Source: Smittia aterrima (taxonomy: Eukaryota > Arthropoda > Insecta > Diptera > Chironomidae). Taken from it: 64,000 nucleotides of DNA. Positions 23,504-36,476 of the stretch are shown here, in pieces. Within the stretch, counting starts at the first letter, position 1; every line of letters begins with the position of its first letter. Made by a program: the position numbers and the translations under genes. The notes beneath the pieces are model-generated. The model made no database searches, was not told the DNA's origin, and saw only the letters and a list, made by a program, of their open reading frames with translations. The DNA lies in contig CP093830.1 of NCBI GenBank assembly GCA_033063855.1, forward strand, positions 19,716,854-19,780,853, in the 5' to 3' direction.

Positions 23504-26500
23504 GAGCGACTTAGCGAATCAAGAGTTTGCATCAAACTGAAAAATGTAAACATAACATTGCCTGCCTACTGAAGACTTTCCCATGCCAAGCAACACAAGC
23601 AAGAGACGCCAAGCGCTGTATACTCTCTGCTGTTGCACGCGGTGTGGTGAATATGATTCAGTAATAAAAAGTGAGTTACACTTGTACACTGCGGTGGTTT
23701 GAGTAAATGTTTCAAGTGTTTCCCTCAACACACCTGAGGAAGAAGATTAATTTTAAAATGTTATTTTTTCCCCTCGGAGTCTGCTTAACACCTTCAATGT
23801 GTTGTGTTGCCGCTTTTTGCATGTTTACAGATTCTGCCGTCGATAAAAATCGTTAGAGTAATGCACGCGGCGCTTAATGTGGAAAGAAGAAGTCATCAGC
23901 CAACATCGCGATAAACATTTGATAAATGACTTGGAATTTCACTTTGATTGATTTTTGTTTGCCTTTCCCGTTGAGTTTTCAACACTTTTCGTCGTCGCAA
24001 CGACTTGAAGTCGTTAAGGTTTTTCCTCTTCGTCGTTAAACTTTTTCGAGTTTATTTGACTGAGAGCAATTATCAGAGCGAGTGTTGACATCCAGGAAGT
24101 CGTTAAATTAAGAAGTGCATGCTGATTATGAAAGCTGCATTTCTCCAATATCGTTTGTCTCTTCACCTTTCGCTGTTTCTTATTACCTCGATTTTAAAAC
24201 TGAGAGCGAGGCATAACGGTCATCGTTGAATTAACATGAATGAACGGTCGATTAACGGTTTGATCGTTGATCAAATTCATGTCGCACCGAATAATTTAAT
24301 GTGTTGACAATGACGACTTCCTAATTTAAATGCAAATTCTTTCAGATTTTAAATCACAGCGAATCGGAAAGGGAAACAACAACGAAACGAAACCTGAATC
24401 GAGCCAATTCTCAAAACTCAATCGAACCTTTCACTTTCCTGCTTCTTTGATAATGACAATCAAACTGGAAATAAAAGATCGTTTGCCTTGCTGAAAAAAA
24501 AAGCGTCAATGGCAATGAAATCGTGAAACTCGAATTCGAAAGTTCAGAAACGCGAGGAAGTCCTCATCGTCGGTCAGCAAATTTCTTCAAATGAACTTCT
24601 CAATGCGAATAATTTGAATTTGATCGCCGTCATTAGGTAACGGCAGCTTATTGATCAATTTTTCATGCCCACGATTTTTCTGTCAATCAAACGTGTTCAA
24701 ATACCTCGATTGAGTCATTTGAAGTGGATCACGTCAACTTAAAGTTGTTCCTTCCTCTCCATAGCTCGTAACAAGATTCACCTTGAGCATCTTAGGTTTC
24801 ACGATTGAACTGACAGTAGCGGGTCAAATAAAAATGGATTAAAATTATTCATATTTCTCTGTGCCACTCAGATGAGCGATGGCTTCATTCAAAACAGTTT
24901 TTGTGACATTGAATATTAAAGGCAATGTGAATTGTTGAGACTGGTCGTGTACTGAGATTAATTTCATGAACTGACTTCACTTGTTACGAAGACAATTCAC
25001 TTTCAATCTTCATCTCGTCGCTTCCAGGAATTTGAAGCGAGAGAGCAAAAAAAAAATTGAAAAATCGTTTACTGAATTCCATTGCAACAATTTTTCTCGG
25101 GCGATAATTATCGGTTCAGTCATTCGCGAACATAAAAGACAATTAAATATTCATGAGTGCATGCATGCATTGCATCTGATGCGAAATTAATTAATTGAAT
25201 CTCATTACAGGGAGTATAAATGTTTATTTAATTCTGTTGCATCTATTTTCATCTCATTTTTCATTATGACACGAGTTCATTGTCATGTCTGTTTGTGAAA
25301 AGGTGAAAAGAGCAAAATAAAAGTGCAGCGAATTAAAAAATGTTTTCCCTCCAACTACAATGAGAGCGACTTTACTGAAAGGGAAACTGAAGGTGAGTCA
25401 AGAGTAATGTTAAATATGTTTTGTTAAATCTAAAGAAACACTTTCATCGCAGTGAGAAAAAGCATTTTTTTATTGCGTCAATATCTTTTTCAATCAGAAT
25501 TAATTAGCGAGAGTGAAATGCCTTTTGATTAAGCTCACATAGAAATAATTGGACAGGAGTTAGTTTGATAATTTTCCAATTAAAGAAACTTCCGGATGGT
25601 TTCGAAAGGTATTAAAAGAGTTCGTGACAATTTTAACATTTTTCCAGGCCATCCGTAATCATCCTTTTATCCTTGAGCTTTCGTTGAATCCACGTTCAAC
25701 AAATCAGCTGCCAAACAATTGCGTTTAATGAGATGGAAACGTAAACCGAGTGAATGCTCAATGAATGCGCCGCTGGCGCAGTTTGCTTTTTATTCTAAAA
25801 TAAAACTTTAATAATAAATTTATTTAGTGAACAAGAATCCTCAACTTCCTCTATCAACCGTCCTTCTTCTGCTCAATCATCAATCGAACGTGTAAAACGC
25901 GATTCACAATTTCTGTTTTACCAAATTTTAATTAACATTTCATTTTTTGTCTTCTCCACAAACGCATCACACAAAAAAAAACTTTAAATTACTTTTGATG
26001 ATGATTCAGCAGCGAGAGCGAAGAATAAAAAAGAAAAATCACGGAATTCCCTCGAGCAAGCAATCCTTATGCTGAATTATTAAAATTGTATATTTTTATT
26101 CATGAAAAAAAAAACTTCAAATAAAAATTGAAATGTTTTTTTTTTAATATTTCTGTTCGGCTTCCTTTTTGTAATTTTCAATTGAGAATTGATTTGAAAC
26201 CGAACAAAGAATGAAAAGGAATCGTTAGCATGTTTGCAATCAAATTACCAAGAGAGTGAGACGAGAAATCAAGTGGAAGGTGAGCTTGCCAAATGAAGTT
26301 AGTTGGATTGAAATTTGGTTTCTTTGAAGGTTCTCGAGTTATCGTCGGTCAATATCGGAATTTGAATGGAACATAATTGATTGGAAAAATGTTTTTATTT
26401 AAATCACCTCTTGACGAAACCCACCACGCTCTGCGGTGCAGTTTGCAGACATTCAAGGGAAAGAGTTTTAAAAAGCTTGGTAAGCGATGATCGAGAAATT

Positions 26501-27144
26501 TTGCTGAAATAACGAAGATCGCAAGCAACAAGTAATTGAGGATCAACGAGTTCGCAAAGGAAAACAAATTCAATCAAGAAGAAAACTTTCTTGATTAGAA
26601 AATATTATTTTTCGCAGAGATTTCATGATCAAATTCATTCATCCATAGCAAAAGTGTTTCAATAATAAATTAAAAAGAAATAATTAAATATTGTAGGAAA
26701 GTCCTAAAAATCAGCGCTACTTGAATTAAACTCCATTAACATCATTTTTCCACAACAAAATAAAAATAATTAAATTTCTTGGAATTTATGTTGAAAAAAA
26801 TTGAACTGAAGCCGAACTTCTGTTTGAAGCATATTGCACAGCTCTCGATGAAAACAATCAAAGAGAGAATCGAGAAAAATAACATTGGCGTCGTTTAATC
26901 CTTTAATGATGAATAAATCATGTAATTAATGCTGAAACATTACATTTAATTATCATAGCAGTAATTAAAAGCGAACTACATGAAAAATATTAATTGTTGC
27001 CCACAACTCATGTTTACAAGTTAATAGCGCTGAATTTATTTCCATAAAAGAGTGGCAGACGATTCAGTGAGTGCATTGTCAGAAATGGTTTGGAGGCGGG
27101 TGGAGTGCAAGAGAAAGAGAGATGTTGTTTAAAAGCTAATAAAT
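23504..27144. other. Intergenic stretch between the two cuticle genes
   Basis: AT-rich sequence with poly-A and poly-T runs (for example 25970-25982 and 26106-26114). It should hold upstream regulatory DNA of gene 1 and the 3' flank of gene 2. No coding frame, RNA gene or transposon end is supported. Confidence 0.5.
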
Positions 27145-27150
27145 TTTATT
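27145..27150 (-). promoter_or_regulatory. Possible distal polyadenylation signal of CPAP1 gene 2
   Basis: AATAAA on the minus strand about 350 nt past the stop. A nearer copy overlaps the stop codon itself (27501-27506), so the site in use is uncertain. Confidence 0.3.
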
Positions 27151-27497
27151 GAAACTTTTCTTTTGTTAAAATTTACATTTCATATTTTGTAATAGGAATA
27201 AATCTGATCAAGGAAAATGATATTTCGAAACAATCACATAACTCTACGTACACTTAACTGTATTTACATCGTAAATATTCAAAGAACTGGCGATGATTTC
27301 GGGGGAAAATGAAAAATTTGTGGATTTGAAATGAAAATTTGTTTGCGAAATTATTGATGGCAAAATAAATTAAAGACGCGTCTCTGTGTTTCACAAAAGT
27401 TGTATATTTACACACAAATTTTCAGTAAACGATGCTTTGCACTATGGCGCTTGAAAATGTTTTTTGTGCTATTTCGGTCAAACGCAATCGCGAAAAT

Positions 27498-28755
27498 TTA
27501 TTTATTGAAAATGTCCTCAACTAATTCCTTGGTGATTATCCTATGTGGCTTTGTTGGATTTACTTTTGGACGCTGATACAACCTGGCATTGATGGCATAA
27601 AGCCGTGGCGATAAATCACAGCGCACATTAAACCACCAATCACACACAAAAACTGCCTGAGAGAATTGCGTTCCGTTGGGGCAGAGGAAAGTCGCTTGGC
27701 GTCCATCAATATCTAAAATTAAACAGCATTTTGATTGTGCGCTATTGGCAACATCGAACTCTCTTCTTACCACAATAATGCCATCCTGAAAAAGAGAGAG
27801 AGAAAGAAAAAATTATTATCAATCGATAAACAATTTTAAACGAGTCGAAGTGGAAATCAAAATAAAACTTTTCTTTATTTACCTTGACAACGCGTTTCCA
27901 TGTCAGCAAAGAAGCCTGGATAGAGCTGCTCGTCACAGTAGAAGTTTGTGTAAGGCACAGCTGACAATATTGGATAATCAGTTCCCGGTCGTCCTGCATG
28001 GATGGAAAGAAGATGAGAAAAAAGCAATTAAATTGCGGATTTTATGTTATCATCAAACTTTAATAAACCTCAAATATTAAAAACATATTGGCTTTTTCGG
28101 TTTCGGGCCATAAAAATAAATCCTAATTTTTTAATGCTTTCGCACGTATAGATCCAAATAAAATGTATTTTATTAATCTTTGTTGCATGAAAAATTCACT
28201 GAGAGGATTTTTTTAAAATGATTTTAAACCGCAAGAGTCTTTGGAGGCTCCAGGAGAGAAGAGCTTGTGATATCACAAATGAATCGAACCCAAATAATTT
28301 ATATTTCTTCCTACCAGCAGAACATTTTTTTTCTATATTTGTTGTGTTCAACATATAACAACATAAACGCGCATAAAAAATTCACTTCTCCCTGCAGCTT
28401 TGGTTGGGAAACAAAAAAAATACAAAGCAGAACAAAAAATGTGCTTAAAAAGGCTTTTATAATTTATTGGCTCGGGAGAACTCTCCTCAGACTCCTCCTC
28501 ACTTAATCACAAAAATACTTTTTTAAATTGAAATTTATTGTTAAAGGTGATTCAATTTACCTGGAATGGACTTTCCGAGCTCGAGATATTCTTTGACTGA
28601 AGGACTCAAAAATCCCGTGGGAATCACTGGAGATTCATTGTCTGCTTGCTCGTTGTCCAATCTCTGGTCAGGCTCCGGTACGACAGCAGCCGCTCCTGGC
28701 GAGCGAGCTTTCTTTGCTCGCTTCGAACGAATGCTCTGTTGCTCCTCAGATCCAT
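27498..28755 (-). CDS. CPAP1 gene 2, exons 2 to 5 (main body)
   Basis: It carries all of the mature protein. Exon 2 encodes a basic then acidic linker, exon 3 the first third of the chitin-binding domain, the microexon 27771-27785 the WHYC core with parts of the flanking codons, and exon 5 the rest. Acceptor for exon 2 is CAG at 28756-28758. Stop TAA is at 27498-27500 and overlaps AATAAA. Confidence 0.9.
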
Positions 28756-31700
28756 CTGTAATGCAGTCGATGTGTTCATTTAAGTGGAATTGTTTTATTA
28801 ATCATGAAAAATTGTCAGTGAAAATTTAAATGGAAATCACAAACGCATAAATTTCTATTTGACCAACAGAATTGAGCCGCATTGAAAAATAAATGACCAG
28901 CGAGAGTTCGCGAAATGTTTTACAGAATCAATGAGAAGGAAAAATTGTATTTGGTTCATTCGCAGTGGAAATGCAAGCGAAATTAACCAGAAAATGAGTT
29001 TCATTATCATAAATTTCTTGAACCGGAAAATTGCCGAGAGGTTTTCGCCTAATGAACTTTGACATTAAACCAACTGATAGACAGATGGTCTTTGACAACG
29101 AGTAGCGGCGAAAAAGCACTGACAAAAGTGATTGAAATCAACCAATTAATCTCTCGCCTCGACTCCACAAATCAAACGGAATTACACTTGATATAAATGT
29201 TTGATTCTGCTTCGGTTTGCAGTTTTTCATTCTCCGCAGCTCCCGGGACCAAAACAAAGCCATTCATTTTGTAAGAGGATCGAGTGTAATGTAATTTATT
29301 AATCGCTGCAGCTTTTCCATCTCGCTCTCGCAATAATTAATAATTTACGACTTCGGATGCAATTGGATACAAAACATTTTTATATTTCGACATTCATTCG
29401 GAAATTATCTTCGGGATATCGCGTTTAACATTTTTTTCGCTCTCCGGATGTTGAGACAGAACGCGGATTAAATAATAAATAATGCGACGTTTGCGGATGG
29501 CGATGTAAAGATACGTCGCTAAATGCTTTTGCATGGAACGTTGAAGCTAAAGAATAGAATTCAACGAGCGTTCTTAACTCAAATGCTTCCACGCTTCCAG
29601 CATAAAAAATCACGATCTCATTGTTGTTCCATTATCGTGATGCAAGAAACGATTAATTCAGAAGACTCCGTGTACAACTTTATTAAGTAAGAAGCACATA
29701 AGAGGAGATAAATGACAGAAAAGAGTCTCAATGATGAACAAGTCAAGGTTGCGGTGACTCACGGTTTAGGCAACAAAGCATTGTGCACGACGAGTTGATC
29801 TTCTTTCAAGAAATCGAAAAAAAAACTCTTTTGAAGCTCTGACATGAGAGAGAGATTTCAAGGTTAGTTCGAATTGCTTTTTTCCTGTGCACTAACGACT
29901 GTTGGTTTGGTTCTACCTACGAGAAACTCTGTAATTTAAATCATGTGATGAGATTTAAATTATAGCGAGTCGAGCATAAAGTAGACTACGAACGAACTTT
30001 ATGTGCTAGCCGCTCGTCAAACTTCATTGTTTTATGATCACTGCGGAATGAGTTAGAATTCAAAGAAAAAAACTCAAAAATGTTTCGATCAAAGGAACTC
30101 GGAGGCGAAGCACTTCAAGGCTTTTTTTCATCAAGAGCTTTAAAATTCTTTGAAGGCGCTCGCAACAACTTCACTTCACCTTTAACGCGTTTCAAGTAGA
30201 AACTTTCAAGATAAAACAGCAGCGAAGAGATTTGAAATGACATTAAGCCAACGGCACGTGTTCCTGAGTGACTAAATAATACTCATTGTGCATTACAAGT
30301 CTCCATGTTCATATTTCATAATGTACACAAGCTTCAATCTTTGAAAAAGACACACAATGTGTATTTTCCTCCAATTTTTATTAACGTTTCTCAACAATCT
30401 CTTGCTTTGTCGCTGCTGAGAGTTGGTTGACTGAAAGTGGAGCGAGATTAGCCCAAATGGCCACAGAAAGCGGTAATTGCTTTATGACTTGACCCCATGA
30501 CTCATTTGCAGCAGCGAAAAACGAAGCGAAAGTGACATAAAACTTATCTAAATCACTGCGATTTTTCTCTCGATAAGTTCCAAGGCGTCTTAAGTGCCAC
30601 TCTCGACGACAGAGCACAAAAAGTGAGCTTTTCAAATGCATATCGATGTGTGCTGAGTTTAATTAAAAAGTTTTCGCAATGAAAAGTAATGGCAATTGAG
30701 GCTCGAGTCTACTCTCGTTGCTGGTGGTTGAGACGATGTCGAGGGAGTGAATAAGAGAGAGAGAACTGTCTCGAAGGTAAATAAATTTGTTAATGGTGCC
30801 CTGCATGCATTTTATGTTTTCAGCTTAAACGTCGTCGCTTTTTACGAGCATTAACAATGCTCTATATTCGTGATTTAGACAATGCTTCTCTTTTTATTTC
30901 AATCTCAAAGCGCTGTTTTCCTATTCTTTAATGCAATAATGCGCCTTTGACTTGTGCAACGACTCGAGTTCTGTGTTTGTTTCTGCTTTATATTTTATTT
31001 TATTTTATTTACAGCGCATACGAGCAGAGACAACAACTCTTTCCTTGTCATCAGAGATTAAATGTTGAATACATAATTATTCCATCAAATCCGTCCACAC
31101 GAGGATTATTCATGTCGTTGAGAAGTAAATATTCTTCTCAAGCAACTAGCGAGATGGCTCGTGAGAAGTCGTGGCGACGACAAATTAGCAAAGATCGAGA
31201 TGAACTTCTCGATGAAAAGTTCACGTCAGACTTAAGTCTCTTGATGATGTTTAAAGTTTTATTAAAATACAAAATTCCTGCGTTTCTCATGTTTCGACAG
31301 AATTAATGGAAAATCTGGGAAAAGATCTTTTCTCTTTCTACATTTTATTTTTTGGCGTAATGAGCTTTCAAGTGTGTTCGCTGTGAATGGCTGCAGATGT
31401 AGTTGCGCTAAAAGCGACTAGAAAAGTTTTTAATTTCGTACGTGTTTACTCTACAGCAACTGAAATGTCGAGTGCTTGAGAGAGCAACTCTAAATGCAGA
31501 CGGAATCAAACATCGTCGTCGTGTGTGTGTTGATATTTCAAATTTAAAATAAAAAATCTCATCGTTGAGTTGAATTCTAAAATGTAAAAACTTTTGATGA
31601 CTTATAATTATTGTTTATCTTCCGTTCTGCAGTCATTGGAGTTGCTTTTCCGTTTTCATTTCAAAGTTTTAATTAATCTACTCGCAAAAGCGAGCGCGCC

Positions 31701-34700
31701 CGCGTTTTTTTTCGTTCGTATTTTGATTTGACTCGAGTTGAACCTCCTTGTCATTGATAATTGCGTGCAAATCATAACTTCGTGCTTTCGCAAACGATTT
31801 TAACCCCGACTCGTTTGTTTATGATAAATTAGAAATGTAACATGTTTTGTTTGTTTAACTAGTAGCACTGAACGAAAGTTTAATTGGGTGATGAAACGTA
31901 AATTGAATGAGAATTACAGCGATTTGTTTGCACAATCGAATTTTGAATGAACTCGATTCTCGAAGTTGATTCTCGTTCCGGAGGAAATATAATTAACTCA
32001 ATGCTATTACGACATCGTGTTCTCGAGTTTCTAACGTTCTCTCATCAAGATTCGGTTTCATAATTCTGAGCACGTCTTATTTACAATGTTGTGTGAAGTC
32101 AACTTTTGTAGAAGGGACAAACGGCAGCAGCTGAAAATCTTGATTTCGCAGATCCAATCGAATTAACTCTCTCTCACTCTCTTGAAAGAGGAAAAATAAA
32201 ATTGAAAATCGAATGCCATTGTAATAGGAGTTATGAGCGGGGGATTCTTTAATGTTTTAAAGCTCGTTAATGCCATCATCTCAGTTACAAGATGCAATTT
32301 CAAGGCCTCGAACCATAACGAATCGTAACGGAATCATGCGAAAATCTCCCGCAGACTTCTCTCAAGTGAGTTTAAACTTTTAGCGCAGCATTCAAATTAA
32401 ATTAGGATTGGCTCATTTACTTTTCGTTTCAGACTTCATTTGATTCAATGACTTTTTTAGTTTAAGTCAAGCCCGAAGAATGGAAGTGGATTGTGCCGCA
32501 TTTCGCTGTCTTGCTTTACCGTTGCTGTTGTTGTTGCTTGTAGTTCTCCGACAAAATAAAAGAATTAAGTGCGTTTTTTAGTTCGCCCGTGATCGTGTCG
32601 TTTCCTACGACGAATTGTCTGCGAGCATCACGCTATATTTATCCATTAGCACTAGGCTTGGATTATTTCGAGGGGCGCTATTGTAAGATTTTAAAGACGC
32701 GCGCGGCATAATTAAAAACTTTTGATTGCTTTTTAATTATTTTCCTATTCTTGGTTTCTTCATGATTGACATCGAAAAAAAAATGAGACTTCAACTTTGG
32801 CCATTCAAACCAACTGACAAATTTTATGCTGCAAAAGTAGTTTTTTCACACGCAATTATTTATGGCTTTTCAGTCGGTAGCTAAAAGAGTTTCATTGTTG
32901 TTGCGAGACAGCAAATTAGTTATCAAGATGAAGTCCAGCCTTTCTTGCCATAAATCTCGTCAAGTAATCTAAGAAAAACAAAAAACACTTTCGCTCTTAT
33001 TCGTTCACATGCAAGAAAAGTCTTGAAACGATCTCGTGAACTGGTCACGCGGAAGTCGGCAATCATTCTGTGATTGATGAGATGAACGCGCCTTTTCGTT
33101 TTTCCTTTTTGATAAATTACTGCTACTTCACATTCTCGAGAGAGACATCGTTTCGCAATGATATTTCGCTAATGATTCATACCACACACTTTCAATAGCC
33201 TTCTCCGCCACCTAATGTTTCATTTGTTCCAATTACGAGCACAAAAAGGCGAGCGACCGTAATGAAGAAACGTGAGTCGATCTTTTCCGAGATCCGCGGT
33301 TGAAAGAAGATCAAATGGATCAAGTTTATTGCAATTATAAGTCTCTCACAATTAGTCGAAGATCGATCAGCTGAATGCACAAGCGCTTAGCAAAGTAAAG
33401 ATGAAGAAAATGAAGTTTTTTTTTAGATGAAGCAAATAAATTATGTAAAGAGTCGTTGTTGCGCCGCTTTATCGCAACGTGAGTACAAAATTAATCATAT
33501 TTATATGCAAAAATCGGTTTTGCATATTATTCACATCGCCCGTTGATATTTATTTTTTTTAAATAAATATTTTATTATCTCCACCATTATCTGGTGTTAT
33601 GCTCATGTATTCGGACAGCCATCAGAACATGATGACGGAGACGAACGCGAATAAAAAAAAACGAGAAAGAGGAATTCGTCGGGCAGGCAATTTTTACAAT
33701 CATGCCTGCAATTACATAATTTATTTTATTATAATAAAATGAGGGGGAGGATGTTGGAGCTCATCGATCGAAGGGTCCTATGAATATTGAAATGCAAATT
33801 TATTTTTTTGTGCCATCGCTCGGTCTCATCTCTTCCTTTTTTTTGGGTGATATATTTTGATCATTTATGGAATTAAATAAACGACGAGGAAAAAAAAAGT
33901 TGCACATTGGGTTCGATTAATATTTATTCGGTTGGTGTTATTTTGCACAAATTGCTCATGAAATGAGATTAAATGGACAGCTTTCGGGCGGATTGTTCAG
34001 GTGTTAATGAAATTTAAGTTTAAAGTAAATTAAAGCATGGAATCAACGTCGTCTTACTTCCGAGCGCTTACCATTATTCAATCAGAGCTGATTTATTTTC
34101 CTCTTTTACAGCTCCGACGACGGCTCATTGAATTATGAATAACTGCAGTAAAGCGATTTAGATACTAAAGGTCATTCGCAAATGTAAGTCGAAGCTGAGC
34201 TAAGGATAAACTGTTGTGCCTGCATTGTATGTGGCGTCGAGTGTGAAGTGAATTTTACAGTAAACACAAAAGAAACTTGAATGTTACGCGAAGTTGAGGC
34301 GAGCGAGCGAAAAAAAAATATAAAAGTTGAAACATATTAAAAAATGACAAATTAGCTGGCTCAGCTTTCCCATTGTTTTACCTAAAATTAGAGGTTGCCC
34401 TCATGACTAACTAGAGAATATAATTTCGCATCTCATTGAGACCGCGCTAAATAATTTTTTTTTCACTTCAAAGCAGAATTCTTCACAAGATTTCAATGCT
34501 TGACATTGACTCGATTTGATTTAGGAGTGAGCTTTTTACTCTCGTTAATGGAGTGCAAACTTATATTCGTCTGTTACGTAACATTGACGTTTTAATTGAG
34601 AGGATCGCCGATGTTTATCTCACGTGTAATGAAATAAAACAAGAGCTGAGAGCAATTAGAGAACGAAGACGTCAAAGGGTTTTATCTAATCAACTAAATC

Positions 34701-36167
34701 AATCTCGATTGACTCTTCTTTCTTCGAAGAAAAATCCATAAAAGTTTATTCAATTATGTCATGTTCGATCGCAGCGCGTTCCAAGTTTAATTAAACGCCT
34801 TTTTCGGACGCATCTTCATTTACCATTACAATCAATTTTCGAGAGGCGCTTTACGTAAGCGACATGATAGCTTGCTGTGGATGATTTAAAACAGTAAGCA
34901 GAGAGTTTTGAAAGGCGAAAACGATGCTGCCGATGGCTTCATCATCACTTGTGAGCTCACGAAACTATGCCAATATTCACATTATTGTGACAGTCTTTCC
35001 TCCTTTCGTCGCTTTTGAAACGATGTTGTCGTCGTCGTCGATTATTGAGTGGCGGGGTCGACAAGGCCTGGCGCTTCTTATTAAATGGCTTCGCCGCATG
35101 TTTACAAATGAGTGGAATGTGAAGAAAAATTATCATGATCGTCATTAGTTCGTCAACACATTCATTCAATTCAGAAGCTCAGATCATCGGGAGAGCAGTT
35201 GACAGCTCGCTCCACCGTTTAATTCTTATTGTCGTATGTCGTTCGAGTGTTGCAATGTGTTTTGATTTAAAGTCGCTCAACATTTTATTTGGCAAGCGAA
35301 GTCGTTTTCGATCATTAATTATGCTTCGGGAGATTGGCTTAGCGCTACAATAAATCCAACTTCTTTTTTCCGAGATTACGATCGGTTCGATCTTGTTGAT
35401 CGTTTCGTTGCAAAATAATCTTGCGCGCGGGTGCTTGGGACACTTTTTGTGAAATGGAAAAAGGGTGTTAACCGATTACTCCTTTGCACGAAGTCAATTT
35501 GGTTGTTTCTCTCCTTCGGTTACGTTTCGTTTAAGCGACACAATGCCCGTTTATTACTTTGAACTTTAACTGGCGAGATCGAGCGCGCGCTCGAGTTCCA
35601 ATAGCAAAAGCGAGTGATCATTCTAAGGTTTTATAACATTTTCTGACCTTCGATCAGCATAAATGCTTTAGTTGTGTGATTTATGTTCCTCAGACTTTCT
35701 TGTGTTGGTTTGCAAAAGGCCCCCGAGAGAAAGAGAATAGAAGTCGTGATTAATTAAAGGTAAACTGCTTCACTTCGACCGAGGAAATTGAATTCTCTTT
35801 CGGAAAGTTCAATTAAGACTTCTCATTCGCTTTATGACAGCAGCAGCCACCTACACCCTCTCGAGAATTCGCGAGGTGATTTATTGAGAAACCAACGTCG
35901 TTTCTACGATTTGGCAATTTTCGTCTTCTTTCAATAAAACTTTTACATTTTTATTTTACGACTTCAATTACAAGTGGGAATTGAAATTATGTAATGACAA
36001 TAAAGCAATTTGAATTCAGCAATAAGCGTGTCAAATAGCTCTGCTCGTCTACTTCTGTTTTCGACTCGTCTCATAAACATTTGAATCAAACGGAGCATCT
36101 CCTCACCTGTCACATAAAAGTATCCAACAATTACGACGAAGACGATCAGCGATGAACGAATCAGCAT
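27498..36167 (-). CDS. CPAP1-type cuticle protein with one chitin-binding domain (gene 2)
   Basis: Coding exons are 36107-36167, 28561-28755, 27883-27993, 27771-27785 and 27498-27712. Phases agree at every junction and sum to 597 nt (198 residues). Residues 1-20 form a signal peptide. A basic RSKR at 30-33 fits a furin-type site. One type-2 chitin-binding domain has cysteines at 105, 121, 127, 138, 151 and 159, preceded by GRPGTDYP and containing CDWWFNVRC. The spacing is identical to that in gene 1. The C-terminus is short and basic. The expected role is binding chitin fibres in cuticle after secretion by epidermal or tracheal cells. Intron positions within the domain differ from gene 1, so the two are separate CPAP1 members and not recent tandem copies. 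The fourth exon is only 15 nt. Confidence 0.88.
27771..27785 (-). CDS. 15-nt microexon in the chitin-binding domain
   Basis: The exon GATGGCATTATTGTG is flanked by acceptor TTTTTCAG and donor GTAAGA. It supplies part of Gly123, then W-H-Y-C, then the first base of Asp128. Without it the third cysteine of the domain would be lost and the frame is kept (15 nt), giving a domain with five cysteines. Confidence 0.85.
31015..31306 (+). CDS. Weak candidate terminal exon on the plus strand
   Basis: After an acceptor-like TTTTATTTACAG the frame stays open for 96 residues to TAA at 31306. The latter half is charged and helix-prone with an isoleucine/leucine/phenylalanine-rich end. No ATG near the start, no upstream exon and no family match were found, so this may be chance. 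Confidence 0.15.
34525..34741 (+). CDS. Candidate terminal exon nested in intron, coiled-coil-like
   Basis: Acceptor GATTTGATTTAG is followed by a 71-residue open frame ending in TAA at 34741. The sequence has heptad-like hydrophobic spacing (V-x2-Y-I-x-L-L and I-x-V-L-I-E-R-I), then an arginine-rich segment RERRRQR. The amino-acid make-up looks more protein-like than other frames nearby. A TATAAAAG box lies about 200 bp upstream, but no first exon with an ATG could be joined in frame. I do not recognise a family. Confidence 0.25.
35579..35594. other. GC-rich 16-bp perfect palindrome
   Basis: TCGAGCGCGCGCTCGA reads identically on both strands and lies in the first intron of CPAP1 gene 2, about 0.9 kb inside from the start site. 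Function unknown. It could be a dimeric factor site or chance. Confidence 0.4.
36107..36167 (-). CDS. CPAP1 gene 2, signal-peptide exon
   Basis: ATG at 36167 starts MLIRSSLIVFVVIVGYFYVT plus one base before donor GTGAGG. It has a basic n-region and a strong hydrophobic core. The final G joins AT of exon 2 to give aspartate, keeping frame. The first intron is 7.35 kb. Assignment to gene 2 rests on strand, proximity and phase. Confidence 0.75.
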
Positions 36168-36476
36168 CTTCCTTTGATTACTTTAACTTATTATGTCACT
36201 GCTTATTTCACTTTCTTCACTTTTTTCTCTTTCTTTTCTTCAAAGCACGCTCGTTCCCTTTTCGTTATGCCGAGGCTAATTATTTGCTATCGATGATATT
36301 ACTTGTTGAAAATTTGTACAAATCTCATGCTTTTCATTTCTTATTCGCGAGGATTAAATTCATGCCGATCGTTGATATTTTTTTGTTGTTGTTTGTATCG
36401 TTGCAAACTGCATTCAGCATAAGCCTTATGTGTTTGTAAGTGGAGTTGTTGAATAAATAAGCAAGAACACGCGTGA

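Larger units (their letters stand above)
28756..36106 (-). other. First intron of CPAP1 gene 2 (about 7.4 kb)
   Basis: AT-rich sequence with two weak plus-strand exon candidates (31015-31306 and 34525-34741), a TATAAAAG at 34319-34326 on the plus strand, and a 16-bp perfect palindrome TCGAGCGCGCGCTCGA at 35579-35594 that is strikingly GC-rich for its surroundings. No transposon ends were identified. Confidence 0.55.
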
